A stretch of 64,000 nucleotides of DNA from Spirodela intermedia (GCA_902729315.2 LR746269.1:478501-542500), one strand, 5' to 3'. Numbered from the stretch's first letter, positions 36,391 through 48,300 are shown. Notes: a model not told the origin generated them from the letters alone. Made by a program: numbers and translations.

Positions 36391-39324
36391 CACTCGACTC
36401 CACGGGATCAAGAAGATGGCCAAGAAGACTGGTGAGGCGAGCACCTCCGACGAGCGTGAGGGAGAGATGGCGGTGCTGGAACCATCCCTCAAGCTCTCGA
36501 AGACCAACTACAGAGTATGGTCGATGTCTATGGAGGTATATTTGGACTCTCATGACCTTTGGCAGACAATCGTCAGAGAGAATGTGTCGAAGAAGAAAGA
36601 TCGTTTGGTGTTATTGGCAATCATCAGTGTAGTACCAAAAGACTTGCTGATGGTACTTGATGCCAAGAAAACGGCTAAAGAAAATTGAGAGATTCTACGG
36701 CAACAGAATCTCGACGTGCACCAAGTGATTCAGTCACGTATCCAAGGTTTGAAGCATGAGTACGAAATTCTCACAACGGCCAAGAATGACTTAGTAGTAG
36801 ATTTCGCGATGAAATTCACACGAATCATCTCTGAGTTGCGGAACTTGGAGGAGACAATGGAAGAATGAGAAGTTGTGCGGCAATTTTTGAGGGCAACACC
36901 TTCTAAATTTGACGCACTCACCCTGTCTATCGAGCAGTATGGAGATTTGGACAAGGTGAGCCTCGATGAAGTGATTGGCTCTCTCACAGTACATAAACTG
37001 CGGTTCAAGGAACATCAATCTTGTGAAGAGGAGCAGGCATTGCTGGCCAGAGCACTGAGCAAAGTCAAATGTCGAGTGAGGAGGAGTCCTCATCTCGCAG
37101 AAGAAGGCATCATCGCGATCGTAGTAGGGGGCAAGGAAGAAGTTGTGGCTGAGGACGCCAACAATCTTCTGATGAAGAGAAAAAAAAATTCAACAATTCA
37201 GGTATTCAATGCTATAATTGCCAAAAGTATGGACATTTTGCATATAAATGCCGTAGTGCAAAGAGAGAGAGGGACGATCGTGCATATGTGGCGAAGTCCA
37301 CTTAGGCGGCGGCAACAGTCTCTGCTTTGGTGGCAACGTCCTCTCTACTGATAGCAATTGAGGAAGTGGAGAGTGAATTTCTATTTCAAAGGTCACAGAT
37401 TGGATCACTCATGCATGTGAAATGCACCAAATGTCTCCAACAAAAGCTTGATGATTGAAGCATTCCTATGATGTTCTTAAGATACGAAATTGGCTCAAAG
37501 GCCTATCGATGTTTTGCTTCGATCAGAGGCGTAGTTCACATCAATCGCAATGCTGTTTTTGAAGAAAACGAGCGGTGGAATTGAAATAACAAAGGTGAAA
37601 CAGTTCCTATGCTTACATTTTTTCTTATTTCTCCCACTGAGTAAGGGCTGGATGAGAATGTTACCTTTGAGGATGAAGATGAAGAGAGCTACTCTGAGTC
37701 TCAAGAGCTGACTGCTACTGCACACTCAAATTTCGGATAAAGTCAGTCACAGATATTCAAATCTCTAGCTTAGTTATACACTAAGACCAGTCCAATGTCT
37801 TCTGAACCGAATGGAGACTGTATGCTCTCTCATGAGGAACTTGTGACTTATGATGAAGCATCACAAGAGGAAGTGTGGAGGAAGGCGATGAGAGAAGAAA
37901 TGGAAGCCATAGATCGGAATCAAACATGGGCATTGCTCACACCTCCGGCTGACTACATACTAATTGGGCTTAAGTAGATCTTGAGACACAAGGCAAGACT
38001 TGTCGTGAAAGATTACTCTTAGAAGCATGGCATAGACTACGATGAGGAATTTGATCCAGTGGTTAGATTTGAATCAATTCGTGTACTGATTGAATTGCAA
38101 TTAAAAATAGATGGGCACTACATCATCTAGATGTGAAATCTGCCTTTCTAAATAGAGATGTGAAGGAAGAATTATATGTCAAACAACCTGAAGGATTTAT
38201 CGTGAAGAATGAAGAAGGTTATGTTCTGAAGCTGAAGAAAGCATTGTATGGGCTCAAGCAAGCCCCACGCGCATGGTATTTCAAGTTTCATAATTGTCTA
38301 ATCTCACTTAGTTTCAAGAGAAGCAAGCATGAGCAAGCTATCTACTTGAAACATTCTGACAGAGTTCACTTGATCATCGGTGTTTATCTGGATGATCTTA
38401 TTGTCACAGGTGAGATTGACAGCGACATCAACGATTTCAAAGAAAAAATGAAGTATTTCTTTGAGATGAGTGATCTCGGGTACCTTTGTTCTTATTACTC
38501 TGTCACAGAGAACTTATGCACTGAAAGTGCTGGATTTTGCAAAGATGGGCGAGTGTAATCCAATGCAAGCTCTACTTGAATCCAGAGTCAAATTTAGTGG
38601 ACTAAATTTAGGCACATCAATCGATTCTACCTATTTTCTTAGTCCCATTAGAAGCTTAAGGTACTTGACTCACACGCGTCTTGATTTGACATATTCTGTG
38701 CGATTTCTAGGTAGGTTTATAGAACACCCAATTTCAGAACATCTCATGGCTATCAAGCGTGTTCTAAGATACTTGAAAGGTACAATTCATTATGGTTTAA
38801 TCTATGAAAAAGGGCGTACAATGACCGAATTAATTGATTATAGTGACAACGATTTTGCTGGTGATGTGTAAGGCAGAAAAAGCACCTCAGGGTAGGTTTT
38901 TTTCTTTGGTAAGATGGTGATTAGTTGGGCTTCTCAGAAATAGAAGTCAGTAGCCTTATCTTCGTGTGAAGCGGAGTATATTGCTGCTACTACTGCCGCA
39001 TGTCAGGGCGTGTGGCTTAATCGCCTCATCAGCGAACTACGAGGAGTAAAAGAAGGGACTATGAAGCTTCTTGTGGATAACAAATCCACCATTATCCTAA
39101 GTAAGAATCTAGTGCATCATAGTTGGACTAACCATATTGACACTTGTTATCACTTTATTCGTTAGTGTGTAGAAAACAAGAAGATCTTAGTGAACTATGT
39201 GAAAATTGAGGATCAATTGGCAGATATCCTCACCAAGTCACTCGAAAGGATAAAATTTGTGGAGATGTGGGAGCGCCTAGGCATCAAGGATGTCCATACG
39301 ATGGAATTGGAGCAAGGGGGAGAT

Positions 39325-39707
39325 TGAAGGGCTTGATCCAGTCTCATCGTGTAATGTCGCAAATAATAGTCTCCGGAAAATACCTTAGCAAAACTGATTT
39401 GGGCTTTTTCCCTTCTTTCGGGTAGTTATTTTCTATTTGCAGGATTGATTAGGGCCGTGTATTGTTGGAGTTATAACGGCGAGGATGATGTCAACATGAA
39501 CACTAAGCCAACTCAGTGTGGAGTTAGTTGCATGGTGTCTCTCTCTCCCACGATGATCGGCTTCCTTTTATAAGGGGCTATGTGTTCGACGTATTGATTG
39601 TCAACAACAGAACATATTTTTGATCAATTATAGTTCTTCCTATTTTTCTTCTTGACTCTTCTTTTATCTGAGAGTTTTGGTGTGGATCTGACTTTGCGAA
39701 GCCAACA
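39325..39707 (+). repeat. 3' LTR of nested copia element
   Basis: 383 bp. Has an extra segment after TTCTATTTGCAGG that is absent from the 5' LTR. Scattered substitutions between the two LTRs indicate considerable age. Confidence 0.88.
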
Positions 39708-40379
39708 CTCCCACCCTCGACCAAGGAACGGGGCTGCACCATCATCATTTTCTCCGGATTTAAAGGTTTGAATTGATGGTGTGATTTTGTGACTTGATTT
39801 ATCAATCCCTGCATTTTCCTTAATCAACCCACTTTGTGTCTATTGTAGTCATCCTAAATCAATTTCTTGATGGGAACAGCCTCCAGGTAATTGGCAATGG
39901 AAGCTGGAGAATCATTTCTTGCCATCCTCTGCGCAGTTGAACGCCATTTTGTGAAGAAGTTGGTGACCATGGTGATGAACAGGAAGAATAGGGAGAAGGA
40001 GATGGAGTCCATGCTTTTGACCTTGCTGCCCTTCTTGGCGGAGGACATCCTCAATTGATTCCTCCAGCTGGTGGGGGACGCAGAGGATTCTATCTTGGAT
40101 GTTCCAGCGATCGTGGAAGACCTAGCGATGTTCTTGGTGAGGCAGTGGTGGATGAGATGCCCTTCTTCTACCACAAGGTCGTCAAGAAGGCCCTAGTGGC
40201 TCTCATGGAGAAGAAGAACAGCCGCCGGCTTTGGGAGCTCCTGGCGCAGTGCTTCACCATGGGGCTGATCACCATGGACCAGATAGCAAAGGGCTTCAAG
40301 CAAGTAGTGGATTGCGTCAATGACATGGCCTTTGGCCTCCCTAGCATGGCGGATTTCTCATACTTGTAGTCAGTTGAAT

Positions 40380-41360
40380 GATAATTCTTAACACTTTAGA
40401 GGACTTGTATATTTGCTTTAAAATATTGTTCATTGAAATATTTATTCTCATCTATTTTAGTAAATATGTGATATTCATAAAAAGATCGGGAGAAAAGTAA
40501 ATCATTAAAAATAGACACTGACTAGTGGAGCAATTGAGGATAGAATTGTAGACAAACTTTACTCGTGTCAAAATCTTATCACAATATTTTTAGTTTTCTC
40601 TTGAAATTCAACAAATCAAATTGTTGAGCGTTATGCTTATTAGAGTTGAACCATCTATTTGAGGCTGACCATGATGGGACCCCTTTTCATATGAGATAGT
40701 GATGTGAGAAAGGAATAAGCTGAGCTGAGGATGGAAAATTCTATTGGAGATAAAACAAAAAAAGGGGTAGGCTAGGACACAAGAGAGAGAAAAAGAGAGA
40801 GAGAGAGAGAGAGAGGAAGAGAGAGAGGGAGTGAGGGAGTGAGTGGGAGAGAGAGAGGGAGAGAGAGAGAGAGAGCGGGAGTGAGATAGAGAGGGAGTGA
40901 GTGAGGGAGTGAGTGAGAGAGAGAGAGATAGAAAGGGAGAGAGGAGAGAGAGAGGGAGCGAGTGAGTGCGAGAGAGAGACAGAGAGGGAGGGACTGAGAG
41001 AGAGAGAGAACGAAGGTTCATCAAAAGGACCTTCTCGAGATTAGCCATGTTGTGAGAGTCAATCTCTTATTTTAGGAGATATAACTAGGCTATGGACTGC
41101 TGCATTTTTTACTCAAGGCCTCATTTTATAATAGCTAGAGGGTTGATGATCTATCATCACACACTCAATTTCTACTTGTCTTTTTGCTTTGTCACCTTCT
41201 TTCAGTTGTGGCCTTCTATCTGCCACTACCACCACTACCTTGCCCATGTGATGGTTAGGATCATCTCTAACATGGATGAGAGAGGATGTGAGTGTTTTGT
41301 CGATATTTTCCTCTAAAATTTTTACCTTGTCCACAAGATGGAATCTTGAGAATTTCTGAT
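40380..41360 (-). mobile_element. Ty3/gypsy-related fragment, diverged copy of 8690-9530
   Basis: Collinear with 8690-9530: shared blocks include CAACAAATCAAATTGTTGAGC, CATCTATTTGAGG, ATGATGGGACCCC, a GA-rich run, and CCTTGTCCACAAG near the right end. In the left copy, integrase relics follow; here the fragment ends abruptly at about 41360, where the truncated RLK3 kinase begins. Strand follows the gypsy element at 8690-13650. Confidence 0.75.
40785..41018. repeat. Expanded GA-rich tract with GAGT and GAGG variants
   Basis: About 230 bp of GA with recurrent GGGAGTGAG and GTGAGTGAG units. The homologous tract in the left gypsy copy (9141-9178) is about 40 bp. ORFs made of Ser-Leu repeats here are artefacts. 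Confidence 0.95.
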
Positions 41361-41363
41361 TCT

Positions 41364-43861
41364 TGGAAGTCAGCGCCGGAAAAGGAAGCCAAGATCTTGA
41401 CCAGGTTCCGATGACGGACGTTCCTCAGGGCCTCGAATTCCGCCATGAAGCTCCTCGCGGCGCCGGCGCTTCCCAGGTCGAGCACCTTCACAGCGATGGG
41501 CACTCTCCTCTGCCCCAGCTTCCCTCTGTACACACAGCCGTGGGATCCTCTCCCGATGAGGTTGTCCGGAGAGAAACCATCCGTGGATCTGTGGAGCTCC
41601 CCGTAGGTGATTTCACCGAGATGGGACGGCGGTGGCTTCTGCCCCGAACTCCTCTTCTTCTTCGAGCAGTAGGCGAAGAGTGATGCCGCGAGCAGGACGA
41701 CGAACAGGATGACCCCGAGGGGGACGGCGACCTTGATCGCGACGGAGCTTCTTCCCCGTCGACACTCCCGGAGAAGTAGGCCCGGGTTGCCCCCGCAGAG
41801 ACCGTCGTTTCCAACGAGAGAAGTTGCGCCGGAGTTTTCGAGGATACCCCCGCGGGGTACCTCCCCCTCGAGGCTATTGTAGGAGAGATTCAGACGCCGG
41901 AGGCTGAGACCCTCCAGAAACTCCGGCACCTTCCCGGACAGTCTGTTGCGCGAAATATCGATTTCTTGGATTCCCTTAAGCTTGCTAAGCTCCCAAGGAA
42001 TGGCTCATTGGAAGAGATTGCTCTCCAATAGGAGGAACTCGAGCACCTGGCAGTCGCCGATGGAGGACGGGATCTCGCCAGACAATCTGTTCCGCGAGAG
42101 GTTGAGGGTATTCAGATTCTTCAACTTACCCATCTCCGGGACAGATCGAGGTGGAGTGAGAGAAAGGTGAGAGAGAGGATCTCCCTTGGTATTTCGCCAT
42201 GAAGACGGTTATCCGAGAGATTCAGGGCCTGGAGATTTCTCAGGCCTCCAAAGTTCTGTGGGAATCCTCCCCTCCAGCAGGTTCCCCCCCCAGGGAGAGC
42301 TTTGACAGGTTAGAGAGACCACCTGGAGAAGGTGGGATCTCCCCGGAAAGCTTGTTGTCCTCCAATGTCAGGTGCTTTAAATCTGTCAGCTCCCCGAAGG
42401 AGGCGGGGATTTCGCCCGTGAGGAGATTCCGGCCCATGCGGAGCATGCTGAGCTCGCCGAGGCTCCCGAGGCCCTCGGGAATCCTCCCGCCGATATGATT
42501 CCTCTCGATGAGCAGAGTGTCCAGCTTTCTCGAGAGGTTGGCTACGGCGGCGGGGAGAACTCCTCCCAGGCTGTTGTTCTGAAGCCCCATCTTCGTTAAA
42601 TTGCTGCAGTTTGTCAGAGAGGTAATGAAATTCCAGTCCTCTTCTTCCCGGGCTTGGAAGCTGTTGTCGGAGAGTATCAACCATGTCAAGCTCTGCAACT
42701 TTCCTAAATTGAAAGGGATCACCCCTCCAAGCCTGTTTTGGGAGACCTCGACGACCTCTAGGCCGGTGGCGTTGGAGAGGGATGGTGGAAGCCCCCCTTC
42801 GAACTGGTTCCCAAAGAGATGGAGGTTCGCTAGGTTTGGGAGGGTTTCTCCAAGGTCCCGGGGGAGAGGACCGGAGAGCTGGTTATACCCGGCATGTAGC
42901 AGAATGAGAGATGAGAGATTCCAGATGGCGGAGGGAATCCTGCCCGATAATCTGTTCACATACACGTCGAGGAAGTTTAGGTCTTTTATGCCACCGAGCT
43001 CGGGGGGAATCTCCCCCACGAGGAGGTTCTCGTAGAAATGGAGGTCTGTCAGCTTAGATAGATTCCCCAGCCGAGGAGGTATTGCACCGGTGAGGTCGTT
43101 GGTGAAGAGGAAAACCACTGTAAGGTTTGAGAGGTGCCCGAGTTCCGGCGGGATGCTTCCTCCGTGCCCGTTATTGGAGAGGTCGAGTAAGGTGAGCGTG
43201 GAGATGTTCGCGAGGGAGGAAGGGATGCCCCCGGTGAGATTGTTGGAGGAAAGTCCGAGGGATTGGAGCTCGGGGAAGGGCCCCAGTTCAGGCGGGATGC
43301 CTCCTCGGAGGCCGTTACTCGAGAGGTCGAGAGTGGTGAGAGTGGAGATGTCCGCGAGGGTGGAGGGGATGGGCCCTCTTAGATTGTTGGAGTAAAGTCC
43401 GAGGAACTGGAGCTTGGGGAAGGAGCCCAGCTCCGGCAGGATCTCGCCGTCAAGGTAATTTTCGGATAAGCTCAGGGTCTCCAGCTTGGTGCAATTGCTG
43501 ATGCCGCCAGGGATCCTCCAACGGAGTTTGTTGTTCCAGAGGCTGATGTGGAGGAGGCCGGAGCAGTTGCCCAGAGCGGAAGGAATCTCGCCGGAGAGGG
43601 AGTTGAGGCTGAGGTTGACCTGCCGCAGGGCGGCGAGCCGGGCGAGCTCCCCTGGAATGGCGCCGTCCCGCTGCCGCATGTAACGCCGCGCCACCGGCAA
43701 AGCGGCGTGGATTCGTTCCAGGAGTTCATGGCCCCCAGCGGGTCATCGGAGATCGCCACTTTGAAAGAGAGGAGCGCCTCTCGGTCTGCCGAGGTGTCCG
43801 CAGACAGCATAGGGAGGAGGAAGAGGAAGAATAGGAAGGAAGCAGGAATAGGAAGCGTCAT
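41364..43861 (-). pseudogene. LRR receptor-like kinase pseudogene (RLK3)
   Basis: ATG 43861 opens a normal signal peptide and N-terminal cap. About 115 bp are missing after TCGSG (near 43672), which changes frame. The LRRs are then open from about 43670 to about 42290, where an extra base in a C run (42286-42293) shifts the frame. A second extra base lies at about 42254 and a 25-bp deletion at about 42140. An in-frame TGA at about 42004-42006 replaces the Gly of FQGVIPW. The membrane and juxtamembrane part is open (41929 down), but the kinase ends in its N-lobe at GADFQE, where gypsy-related DNA starts. Catalytic loop, DFG and the second exon are absent. The LRR region is more diverged than RLK1, RLK2 or RLK4. 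Confidence 0.93.
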
Positions 43862-43960
43862 TCTCCGCTCCTGGTGAGCTCACGGGTCCGAAAACCTACT
43901 TCGCCAGATTGAATAGAGCGTGGGCGGGGACGATGCCGTCCGATTTCCTCCGGCCTCATC

Positions 43961-44003
<43 letters not shown>

Positions 44004-44319
44004 TACGAAGACAGGCCCTTCATTATTTCAAAGAAGTGCTTTATATTGAATCCAGTTCAATGGTTATATAAAAAATTTCGCCTGAACTAGAAGATGAGAC
44101 CAGGACTAGGAAATTGAATCCGTAAATTTAAGTATTATGGATACGAAGGAAATTTAAATATTGTTTAACTAGTTTAAACTAAAAAGATAAGGAAATTAAT
44201 TAAAATTAAAAAGTTTCAAATCATCATATTTCAATGTAGAAATATTCAGTTTAAGAATGGTTAACCTCTAGATGCACTTCACTCTAATATCAACTATAAA
44301 GATGAGGAGAACAGTTCGT
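43862..44319. other. RLK3 upstream region
   Basis: Aligns with 23690-23900 upstream of RLK2. It holds a GA microsatellite (43965-44000) at a position where RLK2 has only a short GAGAGA. No gene. Confidence 0.6.
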
Positions 44320-45257
44320 CGCCGACGCCGCCGTCGCCCGTCCGTCGCTCGTCCGTCGCCACTGCCCATCCGTTTCGCCACCGTCTGCAACCCATCCATC
44401 GCCCGTCGTCGCTGCTGCCATCGCCGCCACCACCTCTCTCCCCCCGCATGAACGGTTCGAGTTGCCCCACGCCTTCCACCTGTTGTGGTTAAAACGCCAC
44501 TGGCTCGCGACACTGCGAGCTGTTATGAGCCGGACCGGCTCAGCCTGAGCCGACAGCCCCACCATCTGGTCCGAGCGCAAGCAGCTTGACCACCTGGCCT
44601 GCAGGCCCAGCCACCTTGACCGTCCGACCCAGCCACCTAATCCGTCGGCCCAGCCAACCAAGATCATAGGCCCAATAAACTACCAACAAGTCAGGCCTAC
44701 CAAGCCCAACCCAGCGGGTTGTCCCGCTGCAATCTGGCTTTTTAGAGCCCATGAATCGCTGAAGGAAACTCATGCGTCAATTACTTCCTCGTGCGTCACG
44801 TTTTGGGTATAACTCCTCCGTTTTGGGTCCAAAGTCAGACGCCCATGTGCGTGGCATTTGACAAACTCGACGTCCGTGTATTGACTCCGTGGGACGACAT
44901 CGGGTCGGTATGGACTTTCTCAAACGCCGTTTCAACTCTTCTCACTCAACGTGGACGATAATTTTCATTATTTATGATATAATAATCAATTCGAAATAGT
45001 AGCGTGCAAATTTAATAACGACACGGTATGATAGGAATACTGCTGGGAGATGAGAACGACTTTCCGCAAATGGATGTTTGAAAGCCATTTCTGACCGTTC
45101 GTTCGTGTCGCGAGAATAAGAGTCCACGCGTCAGCACTCCATCGGAATCAACGAAAGTGGGCGGCCAGCCGGATGAGCTCCATTCGCACTCTCCTCATCT
45201 TTACAGAGAGACGGGTTCCGCCGCTAAAAGTATCTGGACAAGGCAGAACTCCCGGAT

Positions 45258-45312
<55 letters not shown>

Positions 45313-45368
45313 ATCAATCTTACTATCTCTGTCTCTCTATATCTATCCCTACACATTTTTCTTGATCT
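44320..45368. repeat. Duplicated 3'-flank block of RLK4 (partner of 19190-20378)
   Basis: Same order of motifs as beyond RLK2: CGCC/CACC-rich stretch, GAGCCGGA/GAGCCGA segment, TTGAC-rich segment, then a CT microsatellite (45261-45309). Some internal deletions relative to the RLK2 copy, for example around 44770-44800. No gene. Confidence 0.75.
45261..45309. repeat. CT microsatellite at the RLK4 3' end
   Basis: About 24 CT units, 60 bp beyond the stop codon of RLK4. Longer than the tract at RLK2. Confidence 0.95.
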
Positions 45369-48300
45369 CTAAGACGGGGATTCAGACAGAAGGAAGACAC
45401 CCCTGGTGAGAGTCAACACTCTGACGATGTCCCCACTTTTGGGGCGGTTCTTCTGTGATTCCTGCGAGCACAGCAGGCCGAGTTTGAACACGGAAATGAG
45501 GCAGTCGATCATCCGGTTCCTCAGGGAACCGATAACGGCTCCACCTCCTTCCTCTTTTCCATCCCTGCGCAGCAGCTGAGGATCTGCGATGGCCATCACC
45601 CGATGAGGGAGTCCCTCCCGGACGAAGCTGTGGAGGGTCAGCCCCTCCGCGAAAATGGGGTCGGTGGGTCTCTTCCCGGTGAACATCTCCAGCAGCAGTA
45701 TACCGAAGCTGTAGACATCGGTGCCGGTGGAAACTCTGCCGAGAGTCGTCAACTCTGCGTTAATAAACACAGAAATCTCTTCATTAAACGGATTTAAATC
45801 GTCAAACCCTTCGTTTTAGATCGAGGTAGGAGAGAAAACAGAGCGTCGGCTCGAGAACAGCCGTGGAATGTCGTACCTGGGGCGACGTACCCGATCGTTC
45901 CCTTCAATCCGATCGAGCGGGTGGTGCAGTGGGACGATCCAGAGGAAAGGAACCTCGCGAGACCGAAATCGCTCACGCGGGCGGTCATCCCATCGTCCAG
46001 AAGAACATTTCTCGGCTTCAGATCCCTGTGGATTATTGGGATGTCGATGCACTGGTGGAGGTACTCGATCGCGGAGGCGACGTCAATGGCGATGCTCAAT
46101 CTCTGAAGAAGGTCGAGACTCCTCGCCGGCTTGGGGAGGCCAGAGTCCTCTGGGTGGATCCACTGATCCAGACAGCCGTTGGGCACGAGCTCATAAACCA
46201 GGGCCTTGAACTCGTTGCCCTGGAAGTCGGCGCCGGAGAAGGAACCCAAAGTCTTGACCAGATTCCGGTGACGTACTTGCCACAGGGCCTCGCATTCCGC
46301 CATGAAGCTCCTCGCGGCGTCGACGCTTCCCAGGTCGAGCACCTTCACAGCGACGGGCATCTTCCTTTTCCCCAGCTTTCCTCTGTACACGCAGCCGTGG
46401 GATCCTCTCCCGATGATGTTGTCCGGAGAGAAACCATCCGTGGATCTGTGGAGCTCCCCGTAGGAGATTTCTCCGAGATGGGACGGCAGTGGCTTCTGCC
46501 CCGAGCTCCTCTTCTTCTTCCAGCAGTAAGCGAAGAGGGATGCCGTCATCAGGACGATGAACAGAACGACCCCGATGGGGACGACAACCTTGATCACGAC
46601 GGACCTTCTCCGCTGTCGACACGGCCGGAGAAGCATCCCTGGATTGCCCCCACAGAGACCTTCGTTCCCTACGAGAGAAGTTGCACTGCCGTCTTCGAAG
46701 ATCCCCCCGCGGGGTACCTCCCCCTCGAGGCTATTGTAGGAGAGATTCAGACGCCGGAGGCTGAGACCCTCCAGGAACTCCGGCACCTCCCCGGACAGTC
46801 TGTTGCGCGAGAGATCGAGTTCTTGGATTCCTTTAAGCTTGCTAAGCTCCCAAGGAATGACTCCTTGGAAGAGGTTGCTCTCCAATAGGAGGAACTCGAG
46901 CACCTGGCAGTCGCCGATGGAGGACGGGATCTCGCCAGACAATCTGTTCCGCGAGAGGTTGAGAGTGTTCAGATTCTTCAACTTGCCGACCTCCGGGAGC
47001 AGAGACCCGATCAGATAATTCCCGGACAGATCGAGGTGGAGTGAGAGAGAGGTGAGAGAGAGGATCTCCCTTGGTATTTCGCCATGAAGACGGTTATCCG
47101 AGAGATTCAGGGCCTGGAGATTTCTCAGGCCTCCAAAGTCTGTGGGAATCCTCCCCTCCAGCAGGTTCCCCCCCAGGGAGAGCTTTGACAGGTTAGAGAG
47201 ACCACCCAGAGAAAGTGGGATCCCCCCGGAAAGCATGTTCTCCTCCAGACTCAGCTCTTTCAGATTTCCCAGCTCCCCGATGGAGGCGGGGATTCCTCCC
47301 GTGAAGAGATTCCTGCCCATGCGGAGCATGCTGAGCCCGACGAGGCTCCCAGTTCCCTCGGGAATCCTCCCGCCAATTTGATTCTCTTCGATACGCAGAA
47401 TCTCCAGCTTTCTCGAGAGGTTGGCGATGGCGGGGGGGAGAACTCCTCCCAGGCTGTTGTTCTTAATCTCCAGCTTTGTTAAGTTGCTGCAGTTTGTCAG
47501 AGAGCTGATGAAGCTCCAGTCCTCTTCTGCCCGAGCCTGGAAGCGGTTGTCGGAGAGGTCTAGCCATCTCAAGCTCTGTAACTTTCCTAAATCAGAAGGG
47601 ATCACACCTTCAAGCCTGTTTTGAGCGGCCTCGAGGAGCTCCAGACCTGTGGCATTGGAGAGGAACGGCGAAAGGGCCCCTTCGAACTGGTTCCCAAACA
47701 GGTAGAGGGCCGCTAGGTTGGGGAGGGTTTGTCCGAGGTCCCACGGGAGAAGGCCAGAGAGCTGGTTATACCCGACATGGAGCACAATGAGAGACGAGAG
47801 ATTCCAGACGGACGAGGGAATCCTACCCGATAATCTGTTGACATACACATCGAGGACCTTCAGGTTTTTCATGCCGCCGAGCTCAGCGGGAATCTCCCCC
47901 TCGAGGAGGTTCTCGTAGAGATAGAGGTGGGTCAGAGTGGAAAGATTCCCCAGCCGAGGAGGTATTGCGCCGGTGAAATCGTTGGTGAAGAGGTAGAGCA
48001 TCGTAAGGTTCAAGAAGTCACCGAGCTCTGGAGGGATGCTTCCTCGGAGGCTGTTATTGGAGAGGTCGAGTATTCCGAGAGTGGAGATGTTCGCGAGGGA
48101 GGAGGGGATGGGTCCTGTGAGATTGTTGGAGGAAAGTGAGAGGAATTGGAGCTTGGGGAAGGAGCCCAGCTCTGGCGGGATCTTCCCGCGGAGATTGTTG
48201 TTCCTCAGGTCCATGCGGAGGAGCTCGGAGCAGTTGCTCAGAGCGGAGGGAATCTCGCCGGAAAGAGAGTTGTCGCGGAGGATGACCAACTGCAGGGCGG

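Larger units (their letters stand above)
36012..39707 (+). mobile_element. Truncated Ty1/copia retrotransposon nested in the solo LTR
   Basis: LTRs 36012-36376 and 39325-39707 begin TGAAGGGCTTGATCC and end GAAGCCAA(A/C)A. The CTCCC duplication lies at 36007-36011 and 39708-39712. A primer-binding site TGGTATCAGAGC (36379-36390) matches the 3' end of initiator-methionine tRNA. A purine-rich tract AAGGGGGAGAT (about 39314-39324) adjoins the 3' LTR. Internally there is gag (about 36416-37330, two in-frame stops) with a CYNCQKYGHFAYKC zinc knuckle (about 37207-37248), then RT from 37795 (ALYGLKQAPRAWY, YLDDLIVTG) and RNase H to about 39300 (SSCEAEYIAA, LADILTKSLE). The integrase core is not found between gag and RT. 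Stops throughout; it could move only with help, and probably not at all now. Confidence 0.93.
35145..39861 (+). mobile_element. Solo-LTR-like insertion with ATTTC target duplication (contains nested copia)
   Basis: It starts with TG at 35145 and ends with CA at 39861. The 5-bp duplication ATTTC flanks it at 35140-35144 and 39862-39866, and removing the whole interval rejoins MA3 domain 3 in register. Subtracting the nested copia element (36012-39707) and one copy of its duplication leaves about 1.0 kb without pol or gag. It carries a TATAAATA box at about 35297-35304. TG..CA ends, a 5-bp duplication and an internal TATA box are those of a solo LTR. Strand is assigned from the TATA box. No full-length relative is in the window. 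Confidence 0.8.
34403..40365 (+). pseudogene. Second MA3-gene copy, truncated and split by nested LTR insertions
   Basis: 34403-35144 matches the intact MA3 gene from about residue 86 (AAVIDPPRVF) to the start of domain 3 (AIIQEYF). Early frame loss occurs at about 34550; the frame covering domain 2 is then open. A 4.7-kb insertion follows (35145-39861), and the match resumes at 39862 with the rest of domain 3 (FVKKLV.MVMNRKNREKEME). An in-frame TGA is at about 40056, the region between domains 3 and 4 is deleted, and domain 4 (MPFFYHKVVKKALVALMEKKNSRR) runs to about 40365. The first about 85 residues are missing. It is followed directly by gypsy-related sequence and then RLK3. Clearly non-functional. 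Confidence 0.9.

Noticed and set aside
36365-38871. Separate small genes (gag-like, RT-like ORFs)
   Set aside because: All are pieces of one copia element bounded by LTRs and a target duplication.
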